This document shows, piece by piece, positions 11,872-23,067 of a stretch of 64,000 bases of DNA (position 1 is the stretch's first letter; each line of letters opens with the position of its first letter). Made by a program: the position numbers and the translations under genes. Source of the stretch: Acheta domesticus (taxonomy: Eukaryota > Arthropoda > Insecta > Orthoptera > Gryllidae); the NCBI GenBank assembly GCA_031308135.1, contig JAHLJT010000631.1, positions 178,986,184 through 179,050,183 of the forward strand. Reading direction: 5' to 3'. The notes under the pieces are model-generated. The model had not been told where the DNA came from and made no database searches. It worked only from the letters and a program-made list of their open reading frames with translations.

Positions 11872-12316
11872 TCATCTGTTGATATACGTTTGGCTGGAAA
11901 TTGTCACAGCCTTAACCCAGTCATGTGGTATAAACACATACTGCTGATATTTCTTAGCCTTTTCAATTTGGGCAAAGTCTTGATCACATTCCATATAGAT
12001 TTGACCAGAAACCAGGAACTTGTTACCCACAGTTTGTAGAGATGTATTTTGTAATAAGAACATCCAGAAGAGATATTTTTATTTTTTGTCCTGCAGCATT
12101 ATCACTAAAAGCTACTAGATGATTTGTAGAAGCAAGAAGTTGCTGTGCACACGTAACTAAACAATACCCAATTTCTTGAGATGCTCTTGAGTCCTTTCCT
12201 TCAAACCACATATACATTGTAGAACTGTCGTTAGCAAGGTCGTGAATGGCAAAATTGTACGTCCATAACTGTCGAAGGTAATAGACTGTACTACTTGTTA
12301 ACATAGGTGTAGGCAA
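11872..12316 (-). pseudogene. DUF7869-like transposase remnant
   Basis: Two overlapping minus-strand frames join across one frameshift near 12040-12060. The first (12023-12316) has 'WTYNFAIHDLAND', 'MYMWFEGKDSRASQEIGYCL' and 'LVAFSDNAAGQ'. The second (11872-12063) has 'KFLVSGQIYMECDQDFAQIEKAKK' (first 20 residues then lysines) and 'YVFIPHDW'. From memory this order (HD...W...SQE, YSD-x-GGQN-like, HxMECDxDH-like, IExAKK, PxDW) is that of an arthropod protein family with a DUF7869-type RNase H-like fold. The usual GGQN is AAGQ here. Name and family membership need a profile search. Confidence 0.55.
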
Positions 12317-13002
12317 GGTTTTTTCAAATCAAAACATATCGCTTTAACTTTTGTAGGGTTCTCTTTTGCCAGTTGTTTAGCATTACTTTTCGCTGTTCTG
12401 GCTTTCTCTACCTATCGCAAATGATATTCCTTATTTATTTTACTTCTTTCTATATCTTGCAAGTCTTCTTATCAGTACCTCCTTATCAGTACCATCTGTT
12501 GAATCTACATGTAAAATAAAACACTAATAATTCCTCATTTGTCATTTGATAACATGAACAATCATATAATACATGACCGGAAAAGAGAAAAGTTACATTC
12601 AGAATCAGATTCTTTCGGGTACAAAATTAAGTAATGTTACCTTATATATCAGTACTTCTGCTTCGTGTTTCTTCACTATTTTCCTCCTTGTCAAACTCAT
12701 CACTAACTTCCATTGTAAATGTACAAAAATACCACTTTAAGTAATGTAGCTAAAGACACGTCACGTAAAGTGTGAAGATCCTTCGCGCTAAGAGGTGGAA
12801 CTGCACTTATATCCCTTTGCCGCCAAAAGCTTACGACGTTTTGTTAAGTAGTTTTCAGAAATACCATTAAAACGCAGCCCAAATCAATGACTGATCTTGC
12901 ATGCCCTTGCCTACAAATACAATCCACTTCATGCTTCAAAGTGAATGAGATATCTTATATTTCTCAATTTTGTCACTTACACCCCTTTGGTTCTAACCGC
13001 CT

Positions 13003-13956
13003 CAATTGACTCGTGATAATTGTTGTGGGTTGACACAATTGAATTGCTTGCAATGTCCCAGATGTCGACAGTCAAATACATTTGTAAATTGGTCAAAATG
13101 TCACCTGCTGGCGAAATACATAGCCTTGTGTTTCATACTGGTTGAGCATGGGCGGGTCGAGAACCCAGGCCCGTTTCAGGCTGATGATTGCTGAGATAAG
13201 GGCTGGTTACTACGTGCGACGTGCGATGCTGGTGGTGTGACCTCGTGGAAGTCTCAGCGAGCAGGCCACTGCGACGCACAGCATGAAGGCGGCGCGTGCC
13301 GATGCAGGGAGGTCGCGAAGGGCAGGCAATCACAGCGTGGAGGTGATAAACTGATTACTCATTTATTGAGATATAGTTCTTCCCGTTCGCCTTCTTGATA
13401 TTGTGATGCGAGACGGAGAATTGATAGCTACGAAACCATGTGGAGTGGTTCGCAAGGAGCGGCGTATAATTGTGAAGCGCGACAACACGTCCGTCTAGTG
13501 AAGAGTACGCAGGCCGACTGATTGTTCACTAATTAAAATATTCTCCGCTCGGCATCTTAAATTGTGATACGAGACGGAGAACTCATAACTGCAAAGCAAC
13601 GCGAAGCGGTTCTCCGGAGTGGTGTGGAATTGCGGAACGGGACAGCACGTCCGTCTGCGAGGACAAGTATAAGCCAACTGTCTTTTGTGTGCGCCGGGCA
13701 GAACGTGGGAAACAGGTCACGTGATTGACGGGTGCAACGCAGCGCCGCTGAGGGCAGTGTAGGCGGTAGGCCTATGCCAAGTTGAGACCTGCAAATCGCC
13801 TAGCACAGCGGAGGCGTTCGGGAAGTGTCGCATCCTAGCGGGCTTGGTAGAAACCAACTGAATAATGTGACATAGAATACGGATAGGAATATGTGCAAAG
13901 CTTCCTTAGACAATACACTGAAATAACAATATATATAAAGCTTGCTTGCTCCAACA
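13003..13956 (-). repeat. BEL 5' LTR, outer part
   Basis: This starts on the minus strand with TGTTGGAGCAAGC at 13956 and matches both the 3' LTR (2250-2662) and the second locus (32472-33390). The LTR contains an internal tandem duplication of about 175 bp (around 13360-13500 and 13530-13670). The duplicated words include 'gatgcgagacggagaa'/'gatacgagacggagaa' and 'acacgtccgtct'/'gcacgtccgtct'. The same duplication is visible in the second copy, so it predates both insertions. Confidence 0.8.
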
Positions 13957-14261
13957 ACTGACAACAACATTGTCAACACTGCCAGCCACAGTATCAACAC
14001 TGCCAACAACAGTGCGTTCAAGCCTGAACTGAGGAGGAAATTCAGAATTATTTATTTTTATGATAAATGGGTTGTTTTTGTGTCAAGTAAGACAAAATTA
14101 CTTGTATTATTTTTTATAAATTACATTGTTGTTACATGTGGTATCATATATGATACTTCAGGACAATTTATTAATAATGCTTTTTAAATGTATTCTTATT
14201 CCGTCTCATTTAAAGTAAAGAAAAATTAATGCTGTCTTTTAATGCTCATAATATTTAAAGC
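13957..14261. other. Short CAACACTG-type repeat then AT-rich DNA
   Basis: Positions 13957-14012 contain 'caacattgtcaacactgcc' and 'caacactgccaacaacagtg', the same motif as the minisatellite at 16930-17490. The BEL element therefore probably inserted into or next to a small array of that repeat. No gene is seen in the rest. Confidence 0.45.
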
Positions 14262-14332
14262 TATTAAAAATGATGTATGATTAAATTATAGCACATATTT
14301 ATTGACAAACAATTTGTTAAGTTACAAGAAAT
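14262..14332. repeat. 71-bp direct repeat, copy 1
   Basis: Identical over 71 bases to 14620-14690 (both begin 'tattaaaaatgatgtatg' and end 'ttacaagaaat'). The copies are 358 bp apart, start to start. Confidence 0.9.
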
Positions 14333-14619
14333 ACGAAGTAACTGTAACAGTAAGCTTAAAATTAGAAAATTTATAATCCTACAAAACTGGGACATTTACA
14401 TTTCTATAAAATTAGAACGTTTACAATTCCACATAACTAGAACTTCTCTTCTTATTGTTGAACAATTGTCCATCGTCATAATCATCAAACGCAATGTCAG
14501 TAAGAAACTGGATCAATTCGATTAACCAGATCGAAATTTTTTGTCTTCAGATGAAGCTAAATGTACAAACAAAAGCTTTGTTCAGAAAAGGTCCGGTTAG
14601 GATCCCGAGGTATCACATT

Positions 14620-14690
14620 TATTAAAAATGATGTATGATTAAATTATAGCACATATTTATTGACAAACAATTTGTTAAGTTACAAGAAAT
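14620..14690. repeat. 71-bp direct repeat, copy 2
   Basis: The second identical copy of the 71-bp sequence. The region from here to 15296 has no supported gene; a 101-codon plus-strand ORF at 14822-15127 has no recognisable domain. Confidence 0.9.
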
Positions 14691-15296
14691 CTATATTGAT
14701 AACTCAAGTTTCCCTCAATCTTATATTACTAATATTATAGGATGCAAGATTACTGTAAACATTTTAACATAGTGTTAGAAGATATAAGTATTCATAAAAA
14801 CATGCGAATTGTATGAAATAAGTGGTAATTCCCTGTATTCAAAGAGACATACTTCACGCTGACAAAACGCAAGCGTTTCGTGTAGTGCTGCCATCCACTG
14901 ACATCCAACTGAACGAAAAAATAGGGGTCCTTCCAACGCACATACTTTCTCGCTCTGCTTCTATACGGTACTTTTTGCTATTCCACTACTTCATAAACAA
15001 GAAAAAGTGCATTATACCAGCAAACATTTTCGGTACCAAGACCCGACAACCGAAACTCAAATTCAATGAACCGGTACTTATACCACTACCCAACACCAAC
15101 ACCGACTCTGTCGAACAGAACCATTAAAAGATAGAACCGACCTATAAAATGGTAAATGCATGATTAAGAAACAATTGATACGATGGCAAAACGCTTTACA
15201 AATACAAGAGAAGTAAAAAATTGTTAAAAGTTAATTATTTGAACAAATATATACAGACATTACCAGGACATTTATGGCAATTACTTATATTTAGTC

Positions 15297-15400
15297 AAAA
15301 CGTAATTCTGTCGCTTTTATCATTAGGAGCCGGTAATTTTCAACATGCGAAAAACGTGCCTTTCAAACATGACCAAGAAAGGCAGTGATAAACCGCATTA
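15297..15400 (+). repeat. ~100-bp direct repeat, copy 1
   Basis: This matches 15868-15975 with about 85-90% identity. Shared words are 'cattagga(a)gccggtaatt', 'atgcgaaaaac' and 'catgaccaagaaaggcag'. The two copies bracket a tRNA-derived SINE. Confidence 0.75.
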
Positions 15401-15741
15401 CGAAGTATTCGTAAGGCCAGAAAGTAATAATCATTTCGTTAGGGATTGTAAGTTTATCGCATGCCTTCTGGTTATATTGTATTACAATTTAGCGTTAAAA
15501 TGCTCATAATTTTATTTAAATTGATTCATACAGATATATACTAGACAGCGGTTGATTTGACATGTCATACGCTTCAGAAATCGAATAACAGAGTTGAAAA
15601 ATTGTTTAAAAGACGCAGTTAGGGAAAACACAGACAAGTCCTGTCTATTTATCTATATTGAATCTATTCGTGAATAGAAGTACTTCAAATGATTTTCAAT
15701 AAAGTATCTACACTCTTCAGTGTTTTTTCCTGCAACATCAC

Positions 15742-15848
15742 ATTCATCAAATTAAAATTCCCCACGGGGGATCGAACTCGGTACCTTCCTTATTGAAGAT
15801 CTCAACTCGAAGGTGCATTAACCAACCGCACTACGGGACCGACTTGCG
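15742..15848 (-). mobile_element. tRNA-derived SINE head
   Basis: On the minus strand the sequence reads like a tRNA. It has an A-box-like 'GTAGTGCGGTTGGTTAATGC', an anticodon-arm region, and a B box 'GAGTTCGATCCCCCG' followed by acceptor pairing (GGTCCCG ... CGTGGGGA). A (T/A)-rich tail rather than a CCA context follows. It was not called a functional tRNA because the arms are imperfect and the unit sits within repeats. Confidence 0.55.
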
Positions 15849-15867
15849 GAACAACTGCTAATATTTC

Positions 15868-16058
15868 AGTCAAAACGATCTTGTATCAGTTCTATCATTA
15901 GGAAGCCGGTAATTGTCAATATGCGAAAAACACGTCTTTCAAAAAACATGACCAAGAAAGGCAGCGGTGAACGGTTTACTCCACATAATTTATCGGGTGA
16001 TCGGCATTTGGAAAATAACTACTGCGAGAAAGTATGTGCCATTCAATGGCACCACTAG
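15868..16058 (+). mobile_element. Direct repeat copy 2 and an HLE 3' end
   Basis: 15868-15975 is the second copy of the ~100-bp repeat. It is followed by the HLE terminal segment 'actgcgagaaagtatgtgcc', which ends with CTAG at 16055-16058 and then T. The terminal hairpin here is perfect: GTGCCATT / AATGGCAC at about 16034-16050. Confidence 0.6.
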
Positions 16059-16812
16059 TTTATTTATATATTTACCTTCCCTTCTTACACACGTGCAGAA
16101 AATTTAAAGAAAAACTTTGGAGCGGTTTTTGAGAACTTTTTTTGTCAATTTGAATCGCAATTTACGCAAAAACTATTCGTTTTTCCAGGAAATGGTACGT
16201 GACCTTATTTGAAGTGCTAATTTTGTACAACCGACTTTGTCTCAAGCGAAAATCTCTATCTTCAATTTTGCAGTTTTTAAACAGATTTTTGCAATTTTCG
16301 AAAAATAGGGCCTATCAACAAAAATGATGTTTACGTCATTTCCTTCAACGTTCTTCGCACTATTCAACAACAAAATATAATCAAAAAATTTGTAGCCAAT
16401 TTTTTTAATTTACAAAATCTCAAAATGGGCTTCATCTAAAGTATCGTCAAATACTTAGATATCGGTTTCAAATTCAAGAGGCCTTGAGACGATTAAAAAC
16501 CATCGGGGAATATCAATTTTGAAGAAAATCGACCGAACGGTTTAGGCGCTAACGTTGACTACAGACGGACAGACGAACGGAATGCCGTCAATCGATTTTG
16601 AAGTATGAAGAAGCAACAAATCATGGATTTTGACTACACCACGAGATAGAGGATTTTGTTTCTAAATTTAGCAACAGGTTTTATCCACATTTTTGTCACC
16701 AGACCCCTGCTATAAGAGATTTTCTGACGAAAATTCCCCGTTTTCCGCCGCACGATTACATAACTTTCTCTTCTTACGAAGTATTCGTAAGGCGAGAAAG
16801 TAAAAATAGCGC
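16059..16812 (-). mobile_element. HLE family, 5' part (minus strand)
   Basis: Minus-strand sequence starting TTTTTACTTTCTCGCC near 16810. It carries the family's 5' hairpin (CTTTCTC..CTTACGAA tac TTCGTAAG..GAGAAAG). Next come 'ttatgtaatcgtgcggcgg', 'gttgctaaattta' and the recurring 'gcctaaaccgttcggtcg' segment. It is truncated before its 3' end. A 72-codon ORF here is not a gene. Confidence 0.6.
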
Positions 16813-16929
16813 CAGGAAGCGACAAAAGTATAGTTTGTGATACCACGGTCACAAAACTTTCTGTCGATTAGGATTGCGTAGAAAAATAAAGAAAGACGAA
16901 TGTGTTTATCAAATCTCAGAACTGAAGAG

Positions 16930-17490
16930 GTTAAACATCAGTAGTAGCACTCTCAACAACAATTTCTACTCTCAACAATAGTTTCTACTCTCTCAACAAC
17001 ACTATCAACACTCAACAACAGTTTCATCACTCTCCACAACATTGTCAACACTCTCAACAACATTGTTAACACTCTCAACAGCACTGTCAACACTAACAAC
17101 ACTCTACAACACTAACAACACTCTCTAAAACACTGTCAACATTCTCAACAACACCGTCAACATTCTCAACAACCTCAACAACACCGTTAACATTCTCAAC
17201 AACACCGTCAACATTCTCAACGACACCGTCAACATTCTCAACAACACCGTCAACATTCTCAAAAACCGCCAACATTCTCAACAACACCGCCAACATTCTC
17301 AACAACACCGCCAACATTCTCAACAACACTGCCAACATTGTCAACAACACTGCCAACATTGTCAACAACACTGTGAACATTCTCAACACTGTCAACATTC
17401 TCAATACTGTCAACATTCTCAACACTGTCAACATTCTCAACAACACTGTCAACACGCTCAACAACATTGTCAACCCACATTAGCAACAAT
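16930..17490 (+). repeat. 21-bp minisatellite (TCAACAACACYGYCAACATTC)
   Basis: An array of a 21-bp unit with 15-bp variants, less ordered at its left end (CAACAACATTGTCAACACTC). The unit being divisible by three keeps several frames open and creates the spurious Leu/Val-rich ORFs at 17093-17473 and 17259-17507. The same motif occurs at 13957-14012. Unlike a CRISPR array, it has no unique spacers. Confidence 0.9.
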
Positions 17491-18900
17491 AATTTTATTC
17501 CTGGCAACGCTAAGGTCCTAACACCAACACCTCACCTGACGCCTGTCGTTGTCAGATGGTACTCTCTCAGCTGATAAAAAAATATATAGGACGGAGGAAG
17601 GAAGTGAAACATGACGTCACGAGCAGCTGAACTAAACGATAATACTTTTCTCTATGTATGAGCTGCAAAACGTACATTACATGATAGGTAGAGTGTTATA
17701 AAAATTGAAATTCCTTTTCCTATTTTCGGTTCAATCCATTAAGAGATAAAGGATCTGATTTGAATTTTAGTGCCTCTTGACGTGTATATCCACATTGCAC
17801 AAATACATATAAATGATAATAAATAAATAGAACGAAAGGTTATTGAACGTACGACTGTTAGGTCTGCCACCAGACGGCCTACCTTCCTGTAGTGAACAAA
17901 ACATCCGCGCACTTCTCGTTGTATGCAAGCAAATGGCTTCCAGTTGAGTGCGCATAGACACATTATATGTTTTGGTAACGTCATTTTCCTGGATATGATA
18001 AGGCTCGAAGTGAGGGGGAAATAAATTTCCGGTAATTCGAATTTGTTCAATCGTTACGTAATAAAAAACAGCATTACATAACCTGCGACTATTGTCATTT
18101 GCCTAATGGACATAGGAAAAATTTAAAATATATATTAAACAAGTGGAATATACAGCAAGACAGATAGTCACATTATTAGCTGCATTTGAAGTCTTCTCTT
18201 CCCTTCAGAAGCAATTTGAGACATAATGAAAAGTGTTGCAAATTCGATTATTTTTTGCAACTGTTTCGCAGTCGTCACTGCACACGTGAGATGAATTATT
18301 TTTTATTCATATACTAATAGAAATTCTTATATGTATTATCCAAAGGTTTGAAAGTATATATTTTGAAATTTTATTTAAGTGTAATTGTATTTTTGTAAAG
18401 CAAACGACAAAAAATATTTAAATATTAGTGCGAGCAGGATTCTTCAGAAAAAATAATTTGTAATATTTCTGAAAGGAGTGGGAAGAAAAAAAAGAAAACG
18501 TACGTGACACCTACTTTCAACCATAGATCTCAAAAGTCGGTAAAAAATAGTGATGTTTTGTGAGCATGCGCTTTGACCTGGAATGACTCATGTGTAACAA
18601 ATTTGATTGAGGTTAGATTGATGGACTGATGTTGGATTGGGGGGTTGATAATTAAAGGTACATTGATAACAGATAGGATGAAAAGGTAGACATTATTCTT
18701 GACAGTGAGTGGAAGTGTTCTTCTCAGAAATATTGTCAATTGATCGGAATAATAGCCGAAAAGTGGTTTGGCCTCCAAAATCAGAAGTGGAAAGAATGTT
18801 TGCCTGATAGAGAAGTACATCGTTCTTGGTGTGATATTATCAAACCTCATCTCCACGTTGACCTCAATTTGCCTCTCATGCTGCACATATTTAATATTAG
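17491..18900. other. No recognisable gene
   Basis: AT-rich DNA with scattered short ORFs (up to 118 codons) that have no recognisable domain. Confidence 0.4.
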
Positions 18901-18934
18901 TATAGAAGATAAGACAGAAGGTACAGATATGGGA

Positions 18935-19024
18935 GAGCTTGGTCAGTCTCGCCCGAGCACTTGTTACTATTGCAATGATTTTATGAGGCAGAGGAAGAGC
19001 ACATCAGAGAGCGAGGCCTTCAAG
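18935..19024 (+). other. Candidate non-coding 5' exon of FUT-A
   Basis: The segment ending 'gaagagcacatcagagagcg'-AGGCCTTCAAG is followed by a strong donor, GTATGT, at 19025-19030. A related segment with the same donor context (GTATGTTTGCATGT) lies at 44105-44177, upstream of FUT-B. Since the two fucosyltransferase genes are tandem duplicates, conservation of this block and its splice donor suggests a first 5' UTR exon for each. Transcription start and 5' limit are unknown. This is inference from conservation. Confidence 0.4.
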
Positions 19025-20394
19025 GTATGTTTACATGTGTCATTAATTAACGTATTAATAATTAATTATTAATACATTAATTAAAAATTATTACTAATTA
19101 ATAACTAGGAACGTATTAATTTCTATAAATTGCGTTAAAGAAACTTCTAAGGGGATGCCCATGATTTACGTAACACATTTAAAGTATTATGGGGTACTTT
19201 CTCTCCCCTTGTAACGCATTCATAACGCGCGCATTAATAATTTCGTCCCCCTTGTAAATGCAAGAATTGAAAAAAAATACAGTACAGTAAAAACAATTTG
19301 CATTCATTTTATTTGTGTTGAAAATATAAATATGAATAATTCAAGTCGGAATCAATTGGCAAAGCTCACTGCACCTAACAATAAGACTGGAGCAAGTTGA
19401 GTGAAAAAAGGACGCATTGGCGAGAAAAGTTTTGATCACAATCAGTGCACACAGCGCCTTTGTGGATTACGCTTGGGCGAAAGTAAAGTATACTGTGAAA
19501 ATTTAAAAGAATTGTATACATCATTTACTAAGAAATTATTTTATCAAATGTTGAAAATGTAACTAAATAAACTTCACTGTACGCAACAATAAGTAATATA
19601 CTCTACCCCTACATAACGTAGCGTAACGCTGCCTCAAACCCCCTCCTCCTCTTTAGCGTAACGCAAATAATGGCCGACTCCACCGACAAAAACCTCTTCC
19701 TTCTTTTGTATTACTGGACATTCTAATTTATCCTTATAAAAACAAAAAAAGCAATCTTGGCCTTATTATAATTTTTTAAAATCTTAATGGAGTTTGGCAC
19801 TTCCCTAGAAACGTTCTCAGTTGTTGCCGAAAAGCCTGCATCTGCGTCCGTGTTCAGTTCCATTTTCCATTCCAATTCTATCTGGATTCCGATTCCACAC
19901 TCCGGGACTACTGTTAATACTGAATATCGCTTTTCACACAAATCTCAAAAATTTTATCTAAGCTCTTATTGGAGATCAGCTGATTCACTATGCACGATGC
20001 ATCTCTCCCAAGCACCTATAGCCATCTGACTCCTGCATTGTTACAATTTTCTTTTTTGCCACGCAATTTAAAACAAAAAACAGCCGTTCTCTTTTACATC
20101 GTAATATCTTTAACATAGTACAATCGTAATATCTTTTACATTTTACAAAATATAATTACGTTTTCGTTGCTTTCTTTGTCTCAATAACTTCAATGTCAAA
20201 AAGTAAAATTTTGAGGCCAGAAGCCTCAAAGAAACATTCATCACTCTGTATTCTACAGGTTGAGATCTTTTTGATAATTCTATTACATTTTTGATGGTCC
20301 GCCGCTTCTCAATATTACCCCACCTACTTAAAGACGTGCAGAATATATGTAAATAAAACAAAGTGAGGTTAATTAAATCATTTACAACTCAAGA
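19025..20394. other. Presumed FUT-A first intron, no gene seen
   Basis: AT-rich DNA without a supported coding region. If the 5' exon call is right, this belongs to an ~8.1-kb intron running to 27156. Confidence 0.35.
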
Positions 20395-20680
20395 ACGACT
20401 GGACCAATTTTACTTATCTCCAATTTGTTGGATTCATCTCCGCCCCGAGTAGCAGAATAACTACTAAAATATCAGAAAATTTCACGAAAAATAACTATAC
20501 AGAAATTTAATCTAATATGTAAAAAACAATATTTATTGGCTCGTGCTTAATATGCTGCCGCACCAGGCATCCAATTGCGATAAAAAGCGAGGAGGAAAAA
20601 AAGAGAGGGGAAAAAGAGGGGGAGAGGAGTATTTCCTCAATTATTTCTTCTGCGGCAGCAACGCGCCGGGTACCAGCTAG
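20395..20680 (+). mobile_element. Helitron-like 3' end (second family)
   Basis: This contains 'aacgactggaccaatttta', a phrase type common in insect Helitron-like repeats. It ends with a GC-rich hairpin (CGGC...GCCG around 20654-20669) followed by GGTACCAGCTAG and T, with CTAG at 20677-20680. Ending CTAG|T after a short hairpin is the Helitron rule. It differs from the HLE family. Confidence 0.4.
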
Positions 20681-23067
20681 TCTTCTAATAAATTAAAGTT
20701 TATGTGATCGTACATCATATGTGAACACATTCAATTGTCCTTTTCCAAATATGAGAATGTTCTGTCTAATGAAATATTTCACTATTTCGAAATGATATAC
20801 ATTTTTACAATTATTTATTCATTGACTAAATGTTCGATATTTGTTTATTTACTCTCCACTGTTCTGCTAACGACACAGTTCTTCGGATTTCTTAAATAAT
20901 TAATACGTCCTGCTTTACCATGGCTTCTTCGACTGTTTGGTTTCCATATTATTTGGTTCCCTAACATTTCAGTTAACTTCTTACATTCTGTGACGCGTCC
21001 TAATAGATCGTCACATTAACAGGTAAGATAATCGTCAAAATAGTGAATGTTTTTTATTTATTTTTTTATTAGGCACAATTTCCTCACAATAAATATTACA
21101 TAAATAAAACTATAAATTGGAAATGACAGAGTTGGGTTTGTGTAAAATATGTTTGTTCGAGTAACTGAATGGGTGAGTGGAAAACCAGTACTGTCCAGAA
21201 GGTTCTGAGAAAATTCAAGTTATAACTTTTGATTAGATATGACAGAAAAAAACAGTTGAAATTCGAGCAATTTTCTTATTTCAGAAATTATACATCAAGC
21301 CCTACAAATATGTTTAGAGGAATAATTACCATTAAAATTTACTAATAATGTTTTATAATTTAAACAAAAACTGAACTTTTAATGTTTTTCACCTCAACAA
21401 AAATTTCCCATCTAAATTTCTTCCAAATTACATGTAGTACCTCAAAATTTCCACACTTTATCGTTGTAAGAGTACATATAAGGAGTATAACATGGAGTCC
21501 TCCAATTTTAAGTTGAACATTTAAATAGACCTTTTCTTTTCAAGATATTTTTTTGTGAACTGGCTGTATTTTGACATTCAATTCACTCGGCATATAACTC
21601 ACAGAATTTGCTGGGTAGTGTGCAATTTTCGTTGGAAAATATTCTGTGTGTTCTTTTAATTTAACAAAATTTTCAAACTTGATATCATAAGGCCTGTTAT
21701 TATGCTTTTCTCTTCCATCTTTGGGAGACAGCCTGAAAAACGAGTACCTGCCAGTCATTGAACCTGAATGTATGATATTCTATTTAATCTCGTGAATGAT
21801 TGTTTACAAATTTTACTATATATTGAAATATACCTTCATCCTTCACTTCGTAATACGTTGTCGTGAGTTTGACCTGTTCCGAATTTATAGAAAGATGTGG
21901 GCGCCAGGAACAGGTGACATAAACTAATACTAACTTTTCCCTATTTAATTCTGTCAAAATTATATGGGCATCCAGCTAGCTTGGGCCGATGGATTCGGAT
22001 TACATGTATTCGCTATCGCTAAGATAGCCGATTACCTGATCTGCCGACTGTACAGCCTGGCGTGGAATCTGAAATATGGAAATTCTCTGCTTCCAACTAA
22101 TTAGAAGCTTATGATTGACAAATGAACAGACTCTTTTCTTTTTCCAAAGAACAAAATTTAACAATTTATTCAATGTTAATTTTAACAGATTACTTAATGG
22201 CCATGACCCCTTTTAAAAGATATTATTTTAATATACTGCAGTATATGTTACCGTCTTGCCGACCCGCTCGTTCCGAAGACGCTTCTCACTTGGCCGATGA
22301 ATCCGAGTCGCTCTTCTGTCTTCTGATCTTGCGCGGTTGCTGAAGTATCCAGTCCACACTGCATAAAATCTAGCTAAGTTCTTTCCGACGCTTTAGGTTT
22401 ATAATCTTTCACACGAGTTTAATAAAATACTAATGTTCGAACTATCGTCCGGTGAACACCCAAAACTGCCCAAGTCCGCGGATGTACTCCGGCAAATAAT
22501 TTCTAAGTCCGATGACGACTGTTACTTTTCGCACGAAAATGTATAAGTCTCACTTTCAACTACAAGGTCCGCACACTATTTGCACTCCACGAAACTCAAG
22601 AGCCGAGTTCACGACCTACACTCCACCACTCTGAGTCAGACTGTAACGATCTGCACTCAACGAAGCTCCAAGTCCGAATGAATGTTTTTCTGTATTTTGC
22701 AACCCTTGATGGGTCGGTAGCGTCTCACGTTCTATTTTTCCAAAACACGGCGGTAAACACCAGAAAGTCTAATTGCCCCCCGCCAACCCGCTCATTTCTT
22801 ACAACCCCATGTAGCCGCGCCTTCGTCCGTCATACGTTTTTCGACCAATCACATATTCTTTATTATATCGATCTAGCCAGCGTTCCGGCACCTACGAGGC
22901 TTGCAGCTAGTTTATTTACCTGCCCTGCACCATAGCAACCCTCTGCGCTGGCGTTACTAGGGCCGGATATCGCCATTTTACAAGTCCATTTAGTCGCCCC
23001 GTATACAACTAATATTATGAATAAACCATGTCCCGTTCTGGTATATCACAATATAATCTTTCAATTG
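20681..23067. other. No recognisable gene
   Basis: No supported coding region. 22430-22990 is less AT-rich and contains several AAGTCCG-type words in loose repetition, but no family was recognised. Confidence 0.35.

Larger units (their letters stand above)
9564..13002 (-). mobile_element. DNA transposon with 34-bp TIRs and a DUF7869-like transposase remnant
   Basis: The left end reads AGGCGGTTAGAAGCAAAGG..., and the reverse complement of the right end reads AGGCGGTTAGAACCAAAGG.... The two match at about 33 of 34 positions, on to 'ggggtgtaagtgacaaaa'. The insertion duplicated about 5-6 bp (CAATTA at 9559-9564, CAATTG at 13003-13008). The uninterrupted LTR copy near 33390 shows the empty site as CAACTG on the minus strand. 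Inside is a decayed transposase on the minus strand (11872-12316) and a hAT-type insertion (9952-11413); without the latter the transposon is about 2.0 kb. The superfamily is not certain. Confidence 0.75.
2250..13956 (-). mobile_element. BEL/Pao LTR retrotransposon (decayed, with nested insertions)
   Basis: Read on the minus strand, the element runs from the 5' LTR (starting TGTTGGAGCAAGC at 13956) through an ~1.2-kb leader, gag, protease, RT, RNase H, integrase and the C-terminal domain (ending at 3035) to a truncated 3' LTR that starts with the same TGTTGGAGCAAGC at 2662. The 5' LTR is interrupted by a 3.4-kb DNA transposon (9564-13002). Without it the element is about 8.3 kb, which suits the clade. 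The gene order and the domain set (DUF1759 gag, CCHC knuckles, DUF1758-type protease, YVDD RT, H2C2 and DDE integrase, DUF5641-like tail) identify BEL/Pao. Frameshifts and stops in gag, pol and the protease show it is dead. Target duplications were not resolved because the 3' LTR is truncated. Confidence 0.85.

Noticed and set aside
15760..15848. Possible tRNA gene on the minus strand
   Set aside because: A and B boxes present but arms mismatched; embedded in repeats, so treated as a SINE head.
16930..17490. Possible CRISPR array
   Set aside because: Repeat units are directly abutting without unique spacers, and the sequence is eukaryotic.
17093..17507. Leu/Val-rich ORFs of 82-126 codons
   Set aside because: Translations of the 21-bp minisatellite.
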